A stretch of 31,022 nucleotides of DNA, from NCBI GenBank assembly GCA_934196725.1, contig CAKPWR010000033.1:1-31022 (forward strand), given 5' to 3'. Within the stretch, counting starts at the first letter, position 1. Each line of letters opens with the position of its first letter. Below are positions 23,072-31,022 of this stretch, one piece after another. The translations under genes were made by a program, and so were the position numbers. Source of the DNA: an uncultured Prevotella sp. GTDB taxonomy: Bacteria > Bacteroidota > Bacteroidia > Bacteroidales > Bacteroidaceae. The notes under the pieces were generated by a model. It worked only from the letters and a program-made list of their open reading frames with translations. It was not told the origin of the DNA and did no database searches.

Positions 23072-24040
23072 ATGTTAAGAAAAAAAACTTTTCAAAATAA
23101 AGTAGCACCTAGTCGCTACGCACTACCAATCACTGCAACCCTTGCCACCTTGGTTTGGGTTGCAGTAGGTTTTATAGAGGGTAACATTTGGCTTAATTTT
23201 GCTTTTACCATCATATCTACATTACTGATGGTAGAACTCAACAACCACAACTCTCTGATGCGTACCTACAGCCGAATGGTTTCGTGCAGTTTTCTGGTAC
23301 TAGTCACCATGACTTGTCTACCAACCCCATCTTATAAAGCCAATATCGTGTCGATGTGTTTCATCGCTTTCTATCTCATTATATGGAATAGCTATCAGGA
23401 TAAACGGTCGGCAGGATGGACTTTCTATGCCTTTACCTGTATTGGACTCGCTTCGATGGTATTCATTCAGATAGGTTATTTCTTACCGATATTATGGCTG
23501 ATGATGATGGTATTCACCAATTCCTTCAGTATCAGAAATTTATTTTCCTCACTCATCGGAATCATCATACCTTACTGGTTCTCGGCTGGATACTACGCAT
23601 ATACCAACAACATCGATGGACTCATCAGTCATTTTACAGAATTCATCAACTATCATGAGTTGTTTGACTATTCAAGGGTAACTGACCATGAAGTCGTCAA
23701 CCTTCTATTCATCACCATTCTGGGCATTATCGGTTCCATCCACTTCCTGCACACGGCATACGCAGACAAGATTCGTACGAGAATGATATACGAGTCGTTC
23801 ACCATGGTGAACTTCGTGAGCCTCGCCTTCATCATCCTGCAGCCTCAGCACATCAAGGAGTTAGGCAGCATCATGATAGTAAACACGGCACCACTCATCG
23901 CTCACTTCATCACCTATACCAAGGGAAAAATAACCAATATCATGTTTATCACAATGCTCGTGATGACAGTCTTGATATTATTATACAATATATTCATTCC
24001 TGAAACAGTATTATTACAGGCAATTCAAGGATTAAATTAA
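23072..24040 (+). CDS. Multi-pass integral membrane protein, function unknown
   Basis: I do not recognise a named function. The 322-residue protein is strongly hydrophobic, with about nine or ten predicted membrane helices separated by short loops, for example YALPITATLATLVWVAVGF (about 16-34) and NLLFITILGIIGSIHFLHTA (about 209-228). No nucleotide-binding, catalytic or lipobox motif is visible. The N-terminus is lysine-rich (MLRKKTFQNK), consistent with an inside orientation. It starts 26 bp after the heptamer hairpin, with no clear -7 box, and is followed 65 bp later by the DedA-like gene. It could be a small polymerase- or transporter-like membrane protein. Confidence 0.75.
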   Translation: MLRKKTFQNKVAPSRYALPITATLATLVWVAVGFIEGNIWLNFAFTIISTLLMVELNNHNSLMRTYSRMVSCSFLVLVTMTCLPTPSYKANIVSMCFIAFYLIIWNSYQDKRSAGWTFYAFTCIGLASMVFIQIGYFLPILWLMMMVFTNSFSIRNLFSSLIGIIIPYWFSAGYYAYTNNIDGLISHFTEFINYHELFDYSRVTDHEVVNLLFITILGIIGSIHFLHTAYADKIRTRMIYESFTMVNFVSLAFIILQPQHIKELGSIMIVNTAPLIAHFITYTKGKITNIMFITMLVMTVLILLYNIFIPETVLLQAIQGLN

Positions 24041-24105
24041 GTGTTCACGGATAAAGTTTGATGTATTGAAACGCTGCATCAGACCTATAAAATGACGAAT
24101 TGACA

Positions 24106-24558
24106 ATGAGTTGGATTATCAGTTTCTTAATCGACTGGGGCTATTGGGGCATGCTTGCTGCTGCTTTTCTGGCAGGTTCTTTCTTCCCATTCAGCAGCGA
24201 GGCAGTCATGGCAAGCTTACAGGCAGCCGGACTAGAGCCTCTCCCCCTCGTTATCTACGGTAGCATCGGCAATGTGCTTGGTTCCATGTTCAACTACGGT
24301 GTGGGCAGAATGGGTAAGATGGAATGGATAGAGAAATACCTGCATGTGAAGAAAAAAAGTCTGGATAAGGCTGAACGTTTCATGGCAGGCAGAGGCGCCT
24401 GGATGGGATTCTTCGCCTTTCTCCCACTATTGGGAAGTGCCATCACCATCGTTTTAGGCTTGACAAGAGCCAATATTCCGATTTCGATACTCAGTATCAC
24501 CATCGGAAAAGTACTAAGATATGTTTTATTGGTCTATGGACTGAGTTTTATCGTTTAA
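24106..24558 (+). CDS. DedA/SNARE-associated family small membrane protein (YqaA type)
   Basis: The ATG at 24106 gives 150 residues (MSWIISFLIDWGYWGMLAAA); an in-frame TTG two codons earlier is less likely. The segment FLAGSFFPFSSEAVMASLQA, the glycine-rich GSIGNVLGSMFNYGVGRMGK and the FLPLLGSAITIVLGLTRAN re-entrant-like stretch match the short VTT/DedA group. Members are implicated in lipid scrambling or export and membrane homeostasis. It sits two bases upstream of the ABC binding protein gene, so it is probably cotranscribed with it, although a functional link is not evident. Confidence 0.8.
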   Translation: MSWIISFLIDWGYWGMLAAAFLAGSFFPFSSEAVMASLQAAGLEPLPLVIYGSIGNVLGSMFNYGVGRMGKMEWIEKYLHVKKKSLDKAERFMAGRGAWMGFFAFLPLLGSAITIVLGLTRANIPISILSITIGKVLRYVLLVYGLSFIV

Positions 24559-24560
24559 TT

Positions 24561-25439
24561 ATGAAGAGATTTTTATACCTTATTATAATATGCACCCTAA
24601 TGGTTGGCTGCAAAAGCAACCAGCAAAAGGCTGGCATGGCAGAAAGTAATGCCAAGCCTACTGTAACCGTTACCATCCCTCCCTACCAATACTTCGTAGA
24701 TAAGATTGCAGGAGACAAGGTAAATGTCAACGTGATGGTATCGAATGGCAACAACCCAGAAACATACGAGCCAAATGCCCTGCAGATGATGGAACTCTCC
24801 AATAGTGCACTCTATCTGAAAGTGGGCAGCATCGGTTTCGAGCAGACTTGGATGAAGAAACTGCAGGACAATGCTCCGGATATGAAGGTGATAGATACAT
24901 CCGCAGGCATCAAGCCAGCCAAGACGCCAGGCGGCAACATCGACCCGCATGTGTGGATGAGTTGCCCAAATGCCCGCATCATCGCGAGCAACATCCTCAA
25001 GGCGCTCTGTAATCTGGAGCCGAAGAACAAGGCATTCTTTGAGAAGAACTATCTGTCGCTGCTGAAAATCATCGATAAGCGAGACAGCACCATCAGAAAG
25101 GGTTTCAAGGATCATCCCGAGATGGTACGCAAGTTTGTGATTTATCACCCTATCCTCACTTACTTTGCCCGTGATTATGGGCTTGAGCAGCTACCCATTG
25201 AAGAAGAAGGAAGGGAGCCAAGTGCCGCCCAACTCAAGAGTCTCATTGAGAAAGCAAGAAAAGAGAAGATCAAATATTGCCTCATACAAGCAGAGTTTGC
25301 CAACCGCAACACCAATACATTCATCAACGAGAGCCACACCAAGCCAATGAATATCAACCCATTGCAAGGCGATTGGAACAGGGCGATGCAGGAAGCAGCC
25401 GCCGCAGTGCAAGGCAAAAAGATAGTGGTTGGGAAGTAG
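24561..25439 (+). CDS. Metal ABC transporter substrate-binding lipoprotein (ZnuA/TroA family)
   Basis: The 292-residue protein has a lipoprotein signal with lipobox LMVGC (Cys17), so it is anchored in the periplasm. The cluster A-1 features are present: TVTIPPYQYFVDKIAGDKV, DPHVWMS with His130, and YHPILTYFARDYGL with His196. The first metal ligand, usually His in PHTYEP, is Glu67 here (NNPETYEPNAL), a variant I recall from Bacteroidota members. It also has EGREPSAAQLKSLIEKARKE, typical of the family. It likely carries zinc or manganese to an ABC importer. It is followed 54 bp later by an ATPase gene, but no permease gene is in the window. The family's histidine-rich loop is absent. Confidence 0.88.
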   Translation: MKRFLYLIIICTLMVGCKSNQQKAGMAESNAKPTVTVTIPPYQYFVDKIAGDKVNVNVMVSNGNNPETYEPNALQMMELSNSALYLKVGSIGFEQTWMKKLQDNAPDMKVIDTSAGIKPAKTPGGNIDPHVWMSCPNARIIASNILKALCNLEPKNKAFFEKNYLSLLKIIDKRDSTIRKGFKDHPEMVRKFVIYHPILTYFARDYGLEQLPIEEEGREPSAAQLKSLIEKARKEKIKYCLIQAEFANRNTNTFINESHTKPMNINPLQGDWNRAMQEAAAAVQGKKIVVGK

Positions 25440-25488
25440 GCTCGCCAATATTTTATAAAAAGTATAAAGAACAATAACTAATCATAAA

Positions 25489-25544
25489 GTTCAATGTTCA
25501 AAGTTCAAAGTTCAAAGTTGGAAGTTCAAAGTTCAAAGTTAATA
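25489..25544 (+). repeat. Eight in-phase heptamers over the ABC ATPase start codon
   Basis: The units are GTTCAAT, GTTCAAA x3, GTTGGAA, GTTCAAA x2 and GTTAATA, without gaps. The start codon ATG is formed at the junction of units one and two (25494-25496). Because three units make 21 bases, the peptide shows a 7-residue repeat (FKVQSSK, LEVQSSK). Confidence 0.95.
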
Positions 25545-26225
25545 GAGATCGAGCATTTATCCGCCGGATACGACGGCAAACAGGTGCTCCACGACATCAA
25601 TCTCACCGTCTATCAAGACGATTATCTTGGCATCATCGGACCAAACGGTGGTGGCAAGACCACCCTCATGCGCCTCATTCTGGGCTTGATGAAGCCAACA
25701 GAAGGAAGAATCAGATATTATAAAGATGGGCAGGAAGTCAAGGAAATCCGAATGGGGTATCTCCCCCAATACAACCAGCTCGACAAGCAGTTCCCTATCT
25801 CCGTATACGAAGTGGTGCTCTCTGGTCTCAGCAAGAGTCTCTTTTCGAGATACACCCAGACGCAGCATCAGCAGGTACTCGATTGCCTCGAGCGTATGCA
25901 ATTGATGGAATTCAAGGATCGCCACATCGCAGCCCTCAGCGGTGGACAGCTTCAGCGAGTCCTCCTCGCCCGGGCTATTGTCTCAAAGCCGGATGTAGTA
26001 ATCCTCGATGAACCCAACACCTACATCGACCGCCGCTTTCAGAAGCAGATGTACGAGATGCTGGAACAGATCAACAAGGAATGCGCTATCATCATCGTAA
26101 GCCACGATGTTGCAGAAGTATTGAACAATGTCAAGCACATTGCCTGCGTCAACCACCATCTGCATGATCATGATACGGCGGATATGCCAAGGGAGAAACT
26201 GGAGGAGCATTTCCTGAATGTTTAG
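25494..26225 (+). CDS. Metal ABC transporter ATP-binding protein (ZnuC/MntB type)
   Basis: The 243-residue ATPase has Walker A GPNGGGKTT, the signature LSGGQLQRVLLARAI, Walker B VVILDEPNTYID and the switch histidine in VSHDVAEV. Its conserved core begins IEIEHLSAGYDGKQVLHDIN, so the first 15 or so residues come from the heptamer repeat and are extra to the family. Together with the upstream binding lipoprotein it should power zinc or manganese uptake, but the membrane permease is missing from the neighbourhood. The stop codon lies in a 23-bp direct repeat. The start could move if the repeat number changes. Confidence 0.88.
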   Translation: MFKVQSSKLEVQSSKLIEIEHLSAGYDGKQVLHDINLTVYQDDYLGIIGPNGGGKTTLMRLILGLMKPTEGRIRYYKDGQEVKEIRMGYLPQYNQLDKQFPISVYEVVLSGLSKSLFSRYTQTQHQQVLDCLERMQLMEFKDRHIAALSGGQLQRVLLARAIVSKPDVVILDEPNTYIDRRFQKQMYEMLEQINKECAIIIVSHDVAEVLNNVKHIACVNHHLHDHDTADMPREKLEEHFLNV

Positions 26226-26266
26226 GCTGATAATATAATAATGTTTAGATAGATAATATAATAATG
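26217..26266 (+). repeat. 23-bp tandem duplication over the ABC ATPase stop codon
   Basis: AATGTTTAG, three bases, then GATAATATAAT occurs at 26217-26239 and again at 26240-26262, followed by a third AATG. The first copy contains the last two codons and stop of the ATPase gene. Confidence 0.75.
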
Positions 26267-26310
26267 CCTAAAAAACAAGAACAAACTTCTAGATTATCTC
26301 ATCTTTTTAG

Positions 26311-26318
26311 TATCTTTG
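26311..26318 (+). promoter_or_regulatory. -7 box of the DUF2723 gene
   Basis: TATCTTTG, with a typical AT-rich leader of about 50 bases to the start. No convincing -33 box is visible. Confidence 0.6.
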
Positions 26319-26373
26319 CAACGATTTATGCACTGGAAATAAAGAAATATAATACATTAAAGTTTAAACAATA

Positions 26374-29300
26374 ATGAAACAGTACAAATTGGTGGACAAT
26401 ATCTTTGGATGGGTCGCATTCATCATTGCGGCTTTCGTTTATTGTTCCACGATTGAGCCGACAGCCAGTTTTTGGGACTGTCCTGAGTTTATTACAACTG
26501 CCTACAAGCAGGAAATCGGTCACCCACCGGGGGCACCGTTCTTCATGCTTTTGGGCAATTTCTTCACACATTTCGCCAGCGATGCCACACAGGTGGCTAA
26601 GATGGTGAACATGATGAGCGCACTCCTCAGTGCCGTCTGCATCATGTTCCTCTTCTGGACCATCACCCATTTGGCTCGCAAGCTTATCATCGGTGACTGG
26701 AAGGAGATGACCACCGGCAAACTGATTGCCATTGAGGCATCCGGTATGGTGGGCGCACTCATCTATACCTTCAGCGATACCTTCTGGTTCTCAGCTGTTG
26801 AGGGTGAGGTTTATGCCTTCTCTTCTGCCTTTACCGCTGTGGTATTCTGGTTGATTCTGAAGTGGGAAGACCATGCCGATGAGCCTCATAGCGACCGCTG
26901 GCTCGTACTCATCGCTTATATGACTGGCCTGAGTATCGGTGTGCACTTGCTTAACCTGCTCTGTATCCCAGCCATCGTATTGGTTTATTACTACAAGAAG
27001 GTACCTCAGGCAAACTTGAAGGGCTCGCTCCTGGCGTTGTTCCTCTCATTCCTGGTAGTAGTAGCCGTATTGTATGGTGTGGTTCCAGGTATCATCACCG
27101 TAGGTGGATGGTTTGAACTGTTCTTCGTCAACGTGCTCGGTTGTCCATTCAATACCGGTGAAATCGTATATATCATCTGCCTCGTAGCCTCTGTTATCTG
27201 GGGTATCTACGAGACATACAATGCCTCAGAAAAGAACGAGAAGAAGCAGAACATCGCCTTCGTTCTCGGTTTCGGCATGCTCGGTATTCCATTCTATGGA
27301 TATGGCTGGACCGCCGTTATCTGTGGCGTCATCGTATTGGCAGCCCTCTGGTTCGCCTTGAATTACAAGCGCAAGAAGGAAATCACAACAGGTGTTGATG
27401 AGGTAACAGGCATCGCAAAGAAGAAGATGCAGGTATTGCCTCTCATCTCTGCCCGCATCAAGAATACAGCATTGCTCTGCATGCTGATGCTGATGATTGG
27501 TTACTCAAGCTATGCGCTCATCGTAATCCGTTCATCTGCCAACCCTCCTATGGACCAGAACTCTCCTGAGGATATCTTTACCTTGGGTAGTTACTTGAGC
27601 CGTGATCAGTATGGCGACCGTCCTTTGTTCTATGGTCAGGCTTATACCTCTCAGGTAGCGCTTGAGGTAGATGGCAACATGTGCAAGCCTGTCATGAAGG
27701 AAGGTGCACCGGTTTACCAGCGCAAGGAGAAGGCTTCTGCAGATGAGAAGGACTCCTACTTTGTAGTAAGTCATAAGAACAAGTACATCTATGCACAGAA
27801 TATGCTCTTCCCTCGTATGTACAGTTCGGCTCATGCCTCAGCATACGAAGACTGGATGGGTGGCGTAGAAGGCTCCCAGGTGCCTTACGACCGTTGCGGT
27901 GAAAGCATCATGGTAAAGGTTCCTTCACAGATTGACAACATCCGCTTCTTCCTCTCCTATCAGTGCAACTTCATGTACTGGCGCTACTTCATGTGGAACT
28001 TTGCCGGACGTCAGAACGACATTCAGGGCAATGGTGAACCAGAGCATGGTAACTGGATTTCCGGTTTCTCATTCATCGATGATGCACTCTATGGTGACCA
28101 GAGCAAATTGCCAGACGATTTGAAGGAAAACAAGGGTCACAACGTATTCTACTGCATGCCGCTGATTCTCGGTCTCATCGGTCTCTTCTGGCAGGCATGG
28201 TATACCCGCAAGCGCAAGGTAATGAAGAACGGCGTAGAGACAGAGGAGACTCTTCCTATCGGTATCCAGCAGTTCTGGGTGGTATTCTTCCTGTTCTTCA
28301 TGACAGGTCTTGCCATCGTCATCTACTTGAACCAGACTCCTATGCAGCCACGTGAACGTGACTATGCTTATGCTGGTTCATTCTATGCATACGCTATCTG
28401 GTGTGGTCTTGGCGTCCTCGCTATCATCGACCTCCTGAAACAGAAGATGAAGCTCAGCGGAACAGCCGTTTCTGCCATCGTAGCAGTCATCACTCTTCTC
28501 GTTCCTATCCAGATGGCATCACAGACTTGGGATGATCACGACCGCTCTAACCGTTATACCTGCCGTGACTTTGGTCAGAACTATCTGATGTCACTCCAGG
28601 AGAAGAGCAACCCTATCATCTTCACCAATGGTGATAACGATACCTTCCCACTCTGGTACAACCAGGAAGTAGAAGGCGTAGGAACAGATGCCCGCGTTTG
28701 TAACCTGAGCTATCTGCAGACCGACTGGTATATCGACCAGATGATGCGTCCTGCATACAACTCACCTTCAGTGCCAATCACCTGGCCACGTCTCGACTTC
28801 TGTTCAGGTACCAACGAGTATGTACAGGTAGAGCCGGAAGCAAAGAAGCAGATTCTTGAATTCTACAAGCAGGATCCGGAGAATGCCAAGAAGCAGTTTG
28901 GCGATGAGCCTTTCGAGCTGAAGAACATTCTGAAGAACTGGGTACGCAGCAAGAACCCTGACATGCACTTCATCCCTACCGATACCCTCTATGTCACTAT
29001 CGACAAGGAGGCAGTAAAGAAGAGCGGTATGATGATGGCTACAGATTCTATCCCAGACAAGATGGTGATCTCTCTGACAGGTAAGAATGCACTCTACAAG
29101 GGTGACCTGATGATGCTCGAGATGTTGGCACAGTGCAACTGGACACGTCCTCTCTATGTAGCACTCACCGTGGGTGAAGACAATTACATGAACCTTGGCG
29201 ACAACTTCGTACAGGAGGGTCTTGTAAACCGCATCACACCATTCACAACGAATGTTCCTGGTGCAAAACGCTTCGATACAGAGAAGACCTATCATAACAT

Positions 29301-29808
29301 CATGACCCGATTCAAGTTCGGTAACCTCAAGCAGAAGGGTCTCTATATCGACGAGACAACCATGCGCATGTGCTATACTCACCGTCGCCTGCTTGCTCAG
29401 ACTGCTCTCCAGCTCATCGCTGAAGGCAAGAAGCAGAAGGCTATCAACATCTTGAAGAAGGCAGATGTAGAGATTCCGGCATACAACGTAACACTCGATT
29501 ACATGAGTGGTGGTCTGGATATGGCTCGCGGCTGGTTGATGACCGGTCAGAAAGCCAAGGGTAAGGAATACGTAGAAGCTATATGGAAGAACGCTTCACA
29601 GTATCTCAACTATTACCTCTCATTGTCTAACGACCGCTTCCTGCAGAGTCAGAACGACTGCATCCGTCAGCTTATGATTATGCAGAGCATCTGCGATGTA
29701 GCAGGAATGGTAAGTCCTCAGTTGGAACAGAAGTATCAGAAGCAGCTCAACAACCTCTATACCCTGTACCACGGCAGAGGCGGTAAAATGCCAGAAGGCA
29801 ATCAGTAA
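26374..29808 (+). CDS. DUF2723 family membrane protein (GT117, protein O-mannosyltransferase-like)
   Basis: This 1,144-residue protein has the usual length for the family. The N-terminal part is a GT-C-like multi-pass membrane domain with the family hallmark TIEPTASFWDCPEFI (about 26-40), whose acidic residues are candidate catalytic ones, and GHPPGAPFFMLLGNFF (about 49-64). The middle carries the second conserved MQPRERDYAYAGSFYAYAIW region (about 653-672), and the C-terminal third is soluble and helical, possibly TPR-like. Members are assigned to glycosyltransferase family 117 by resemblance to lipid-linked sugar transferases; the donor and acceptor are not known to me. The own promoter and a following hairpin make it a single-gene unit. 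Confidence 0.88.
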   Translation: MKQYKLVDNIFGWVAFIIAAFVYCSTIEPTASFWDCPEFITTAYKQEIGHPPGAPFFMLLGNFFTHFASDATQVAKMVNMMSALLSAVCIMFLFWTITHLARKLIIGDWKEMTTGKLIAIEASGMVGALIYTFSDTFWFSAVEGEVYAFSSAFTAVVFWLILKWEDHADEPHSDRWLVLIAYMTGLSIGVHLLNLLCIPAIVLVYYYKKVPQANLKGSLLALFLSFLVVVAVLYGVVPGIITVGGWFELFFVNVLGCPFNTGEIVYIICLVASVIWGIYETYNASEKNEKKQNIAFVLGFGMLGIPFYGYGWTAVICGVIVLAALWFALNYKRKKEITTGVDEVTGIAKKKMQVLPLISARIKNTALLCMLMLMIGYSSYALIVIRSSANPPMDQNSPEDIFTLGSYLSRDQYGDRPLFYGQAYTSQVALEVDGNMCKPVMKEGAPVYQRKEKASADEKDSYFVVSHKNKYIYAQNMLFPRMYSSAHASAYEDWMGGVEGSQVPYDRCGESIMVKVPSQIDNIRFFLSYQCNFMYWRYFMWNFAGRQNDIQGNGEPEHGNWISGFSFIDDALYGDQSKLPDDLKENKGHNVFYCMPLILGLIGLFWQAWYTRKRKVMKNGVETEETLPIGIQQFWVVFFLFFMTGLAIVIYLNQTPMQPRERDYAYAGSFYAYAIWCGLGVLAIIDLLKQKMKLSGTAVSAIVAVITLLVPIQMASQTWDDHDRSNRYTCRDFGQNYLMSLQEKSNPIIFTNGDNDTFPLWYNQEVEGVGTDARVCNLSYLQTDWYIDQMMRPAYNSPSVPITWPRLDFCSGTNEYVQVEPEAKKQILEFYKQDPENAKKQFGDEPFELKNILKNWVRSKNPDMHFIPTDTLYVTIDKEAVKKSGMMMATDSIPDKMVISLTGKNALYKGDLMMLEMLAQCNWTRPLYVALTVGEDNYMNLGDNFVQEGLVNRITPFTTNVPGAKRFDTEKTYHNIMTRFKFGNLKQKGLYIDETTMRMCYTHRRLLAQTALQLIAEGKKQKAINILKKADVEIPAYNVTLDYMSGGLDMARGWLMTGQKAKGKEYVEAIWKNASQYLNYYLSLSNDRFLQSQNDCIRQLMIMQSICDVAGMVSPQLEQKYQKQLNNLYTLYHGRGGKMPEGNQ

Positions 29809-29815
29809 ATAACAG

Positions 29816-29850
29816 AAAGTTTGATGTAGCGATGGCTACATCAAACTTTT
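29816..29850 (+). terminator. Hairpin terminator after the DUF2723 gene
   Basis: AAAGTTTGATGTAGC (29816-29830) pairs perfectly with GCTACATCAAACTTT (29835-29849) around a GATG loop. The T run is short (TTTT), so efficiency may be moderate. Confidence 0.75.
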
Positions 29851-29877
29851 CATTATTCATAATAATCAATTTTTTCC

Positions 29878-30489
29878 ATGTTCATAGAGCAACCAGCCAA
29901 ATGGCTTAGATGGTTATATCCAAAGGCTATCTGGAGAATGGACAAGAATGACCACTCGGTGTATCTCACATTCGATGACGGTCCCATTCCTGAATCCACT
30001 CCATTCATCCTAGAAACCCTGAGAAAATACAACATCAAGGCTACCTTCTTTATGGTGGGCGAGAATGTATTGCGCAACCACGACCTCTACAACCAGATTG
30101 TGGCAGAGGGACATCAGGTGGGTAACCATACATTCAACCACATCGGTGCTTTCAAGCATCGTGTCATCTCATACGTACTCAATACCAACAAAGCGAATGA
30201 GTTGATTCATGCCCATCTCTTCCGTCCACCCCATGGATGGATGAGAGCCAGTGAATACTGGTGGCTGCATCGTACCTATAAAGTAATTATGTGGGACCTG
30301 GTTACCCGTGACTATTCTAAATGGATGACGGCAGAAGACGTGGTAAACAACGTGAAGAAGTATGCCCGCAACGGCAGCATCATCACCTTCCACGACTCGC
30401 TGAAGAGTATCGACAAACTGAAGACTGCTCTTCCACAATCCATCGAATGGCTCATGGAACAGGGTTATGAGTTTAAGATTTTTGAATAA
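29878..30489 (+). CDS. Polysaccharide deacetylase family protein (NodB domain)
   Basis: The 203-residue protein is nearly all NodB catalytic domain. The metal and catalytic motifs are TFDDGP (Asp33, Asp34), HTFNH (His84 and His88), RPPHGW, where the usual tyrosine is His, WDLVTRDY, and IITFHDS with the last histidine. These enzymes remove acetyl groups from N-acetyl sugars in peptidoglycan or other glycans using a divalent metal. No signal peptide is obvious; the N-terminus has an amphipathic WLRWLYPKAIWR. It lies after the DUF2723 terminator and seven bases ahead of the next gene, probably an operon with it. Confidence 0.9.
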   Translation: MFIEQPAKWLRWLYPKAIWRMDKNDHSVYLTFDDGPIPESTPFILETLRKYNIKATFFMVGENVLRNHDLYNQIVAEGHQVGNHTFNHIGAFKHRVISYVLNTNKANELIHAHLFRPPHGWMRASEYWWLHRTYKVIMWDLVTRDYSKWMTAEDVVNNVKKYARNGSIITFHDSLKSIDKLKTALPQSIEWLMEQGYEFKIFE

Positions 30490-30495
30490 ACTGAC

Positions 30496-31022
30496 ATGAA
30501 AAGAATCAATAGTTATCAAGCTGTAGCTTCATTTGTAAGAGGTTTCTTCGAGGCTTATGCCCGAGGCATCATGGATGCAGCCATCGGAGGAGATGACTTC
30601 CAGAAGAAGAACGATCCGAAAGAGGTGAAGCAGATGATGCTGGAACACTATGGAGAAGTGAACCAGTATTTCTTCGACATCATGTTCTCTACCCTCGTAC
30701 GACTCAACTACAAGAGCGCAGAAGAGGCTAATGAGCGCATGAAGAAGAACTTCGAGAGCATGAAGCAAGCGGATCCTACCTTCGAGCCAACCATGCTCGA
30801 CTATCTGCGCATCGCCTGCAAATCCAACCAGCTTTACAAGGCGATGGAAGCTGAATACAAGCGCAACTTCACCTGGCTCCTGCAGGGTAAGTTTACAAGC
30901 ATAGAGGAGCATGTGCGCGATTATACGCATGGCATTCTCATCAGTCTTGCCGACGAACCGATGGCTATCCATCTGCTGGTGCGCATCATCGTGAAGGCAT
31001 ACGCTGCCGGACTGAAGTGTGG
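30496..31022 (+). CDS. Unknown protein, 3' end cut by window
   Basis: An open frame starts at ATG 30496, seven bases after the deacetylase stop, and runs to the window end without a stop (175 codons). I do not recognise the family. It begins MKRINSYQAVASFVRGFFEA, is rich in charged residues and looks mostly helical and soluble, with no signal peptide. Codon use and spacing fit a real gene cotranscribed with the deacetylase. Confidence 0.7.
   Translation, partial: MKRINSYQAVASFVRGFFEAYARGIMDAAIGGDDFQKKNDPKEVKQMMLEHYGEVNQYFFDIMFSTLVRLNYKSAEEANERMKKNFESMKQADPTFEPTMLDYLRIACKSNQLYKAMEAEYKRNFTWLLQGKFTSIEEHVRDYTHGILISLADEPMAIHLLVRIIVKAYAAGLKC

Noticed and set aside
24056..24086. Hairpin GTTTGATG/CATCAGAC after the unknown membrane protein gene
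   Set aside because: It needs a G-T pair and no T run follows, so it is not a convincing terminator.

Overview
The window looks like chromosome of a gut Bacteroidota, most likely a Prevotella/Segatella copri-type organism. The evidence is the promoters: genes are preceded by TAnnTTTG -7 boxes, several with a TTTG-type -33 box 19-20 bp upstream, and few have a clear Shine-Dalgarno sequence. Typical families of the phylum are present: DUF5686 outer-membrane protein, DUF2723/GT117 membrane protein, IntDOT-like integrase, and a double 2-hydroxyacyl-CoA dehydratase activase. The genus is an inference from sequence style. No tRNA, rRNA or CRISPR array was seen.

Left end, 1 to about 2,890: the integrase end of an integrated mobile element that runs off the window to the left. 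On the minus strand it carries a tyrosine recombinase, an overlapping RhuM-like small protein and the start of a primase-helicase. The integrase and primase-helicase genes have near-identical promoter modules (52 bp, 79% identical, same register), so they are probably co-regulated. A 10-bp sequence at 2882-2891 fits the CTnDOT-type core GTANNTTTGC and is my candidate for the element/chromosome junction. A strong hairpin terminator follows.

3,041-6,330, minus strand: a NarL/FixJ-type response regulator and a large DUF5686 protein with a carboxypeptidase-regulatory-like domain.

6,460-9,190, plus strand: a compact four-gene lipid operon (PgpA-like phosphatase, GtrA-like protein, CDP-alcohol phosphatidyltransferase, AUR1-like PAP2 enzyme). 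Order and families match, as I recall it, the inositol-lipid/inositol-phosphosphingolipid cluster of Bacteroides thetaiotaomicron, but no inositol-phosphate synthase gene is beside it. A GNAT-family acyltransferase-like gene converges on it.

10,595-22,950: a MATE exporter, a 1,470-residue double activase/DUF2229 protein, serine acetyltransferase overlapping a THUMP-type rRNA methyltransferase with an RGG-rich tail, an exported S9 (DPP IV-type) peptidase, and purD.

23,072-31,022: a multi-pass membrane protein of unknown function, a DedA/SNARE-associated protein, a zinc/manganese-type ABC binding lipoprotein and ATPase without a permease, a DUF2723 protein, a NodB-type deacetylase, and an unknown gene cut by the window end.

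The most unusual thread is a family of 7-bp tandem repeats (TTCAnnn type, for example ATTCAAC, GTTCAAA, GAGTGAA) at four loci. One copy forms a 33-bp-arm hairpin after purD. One forms the start codon region of the ABC ATPase. Two lie in frame inside genes, in the activase linker and in the S9 peptidase propeller.
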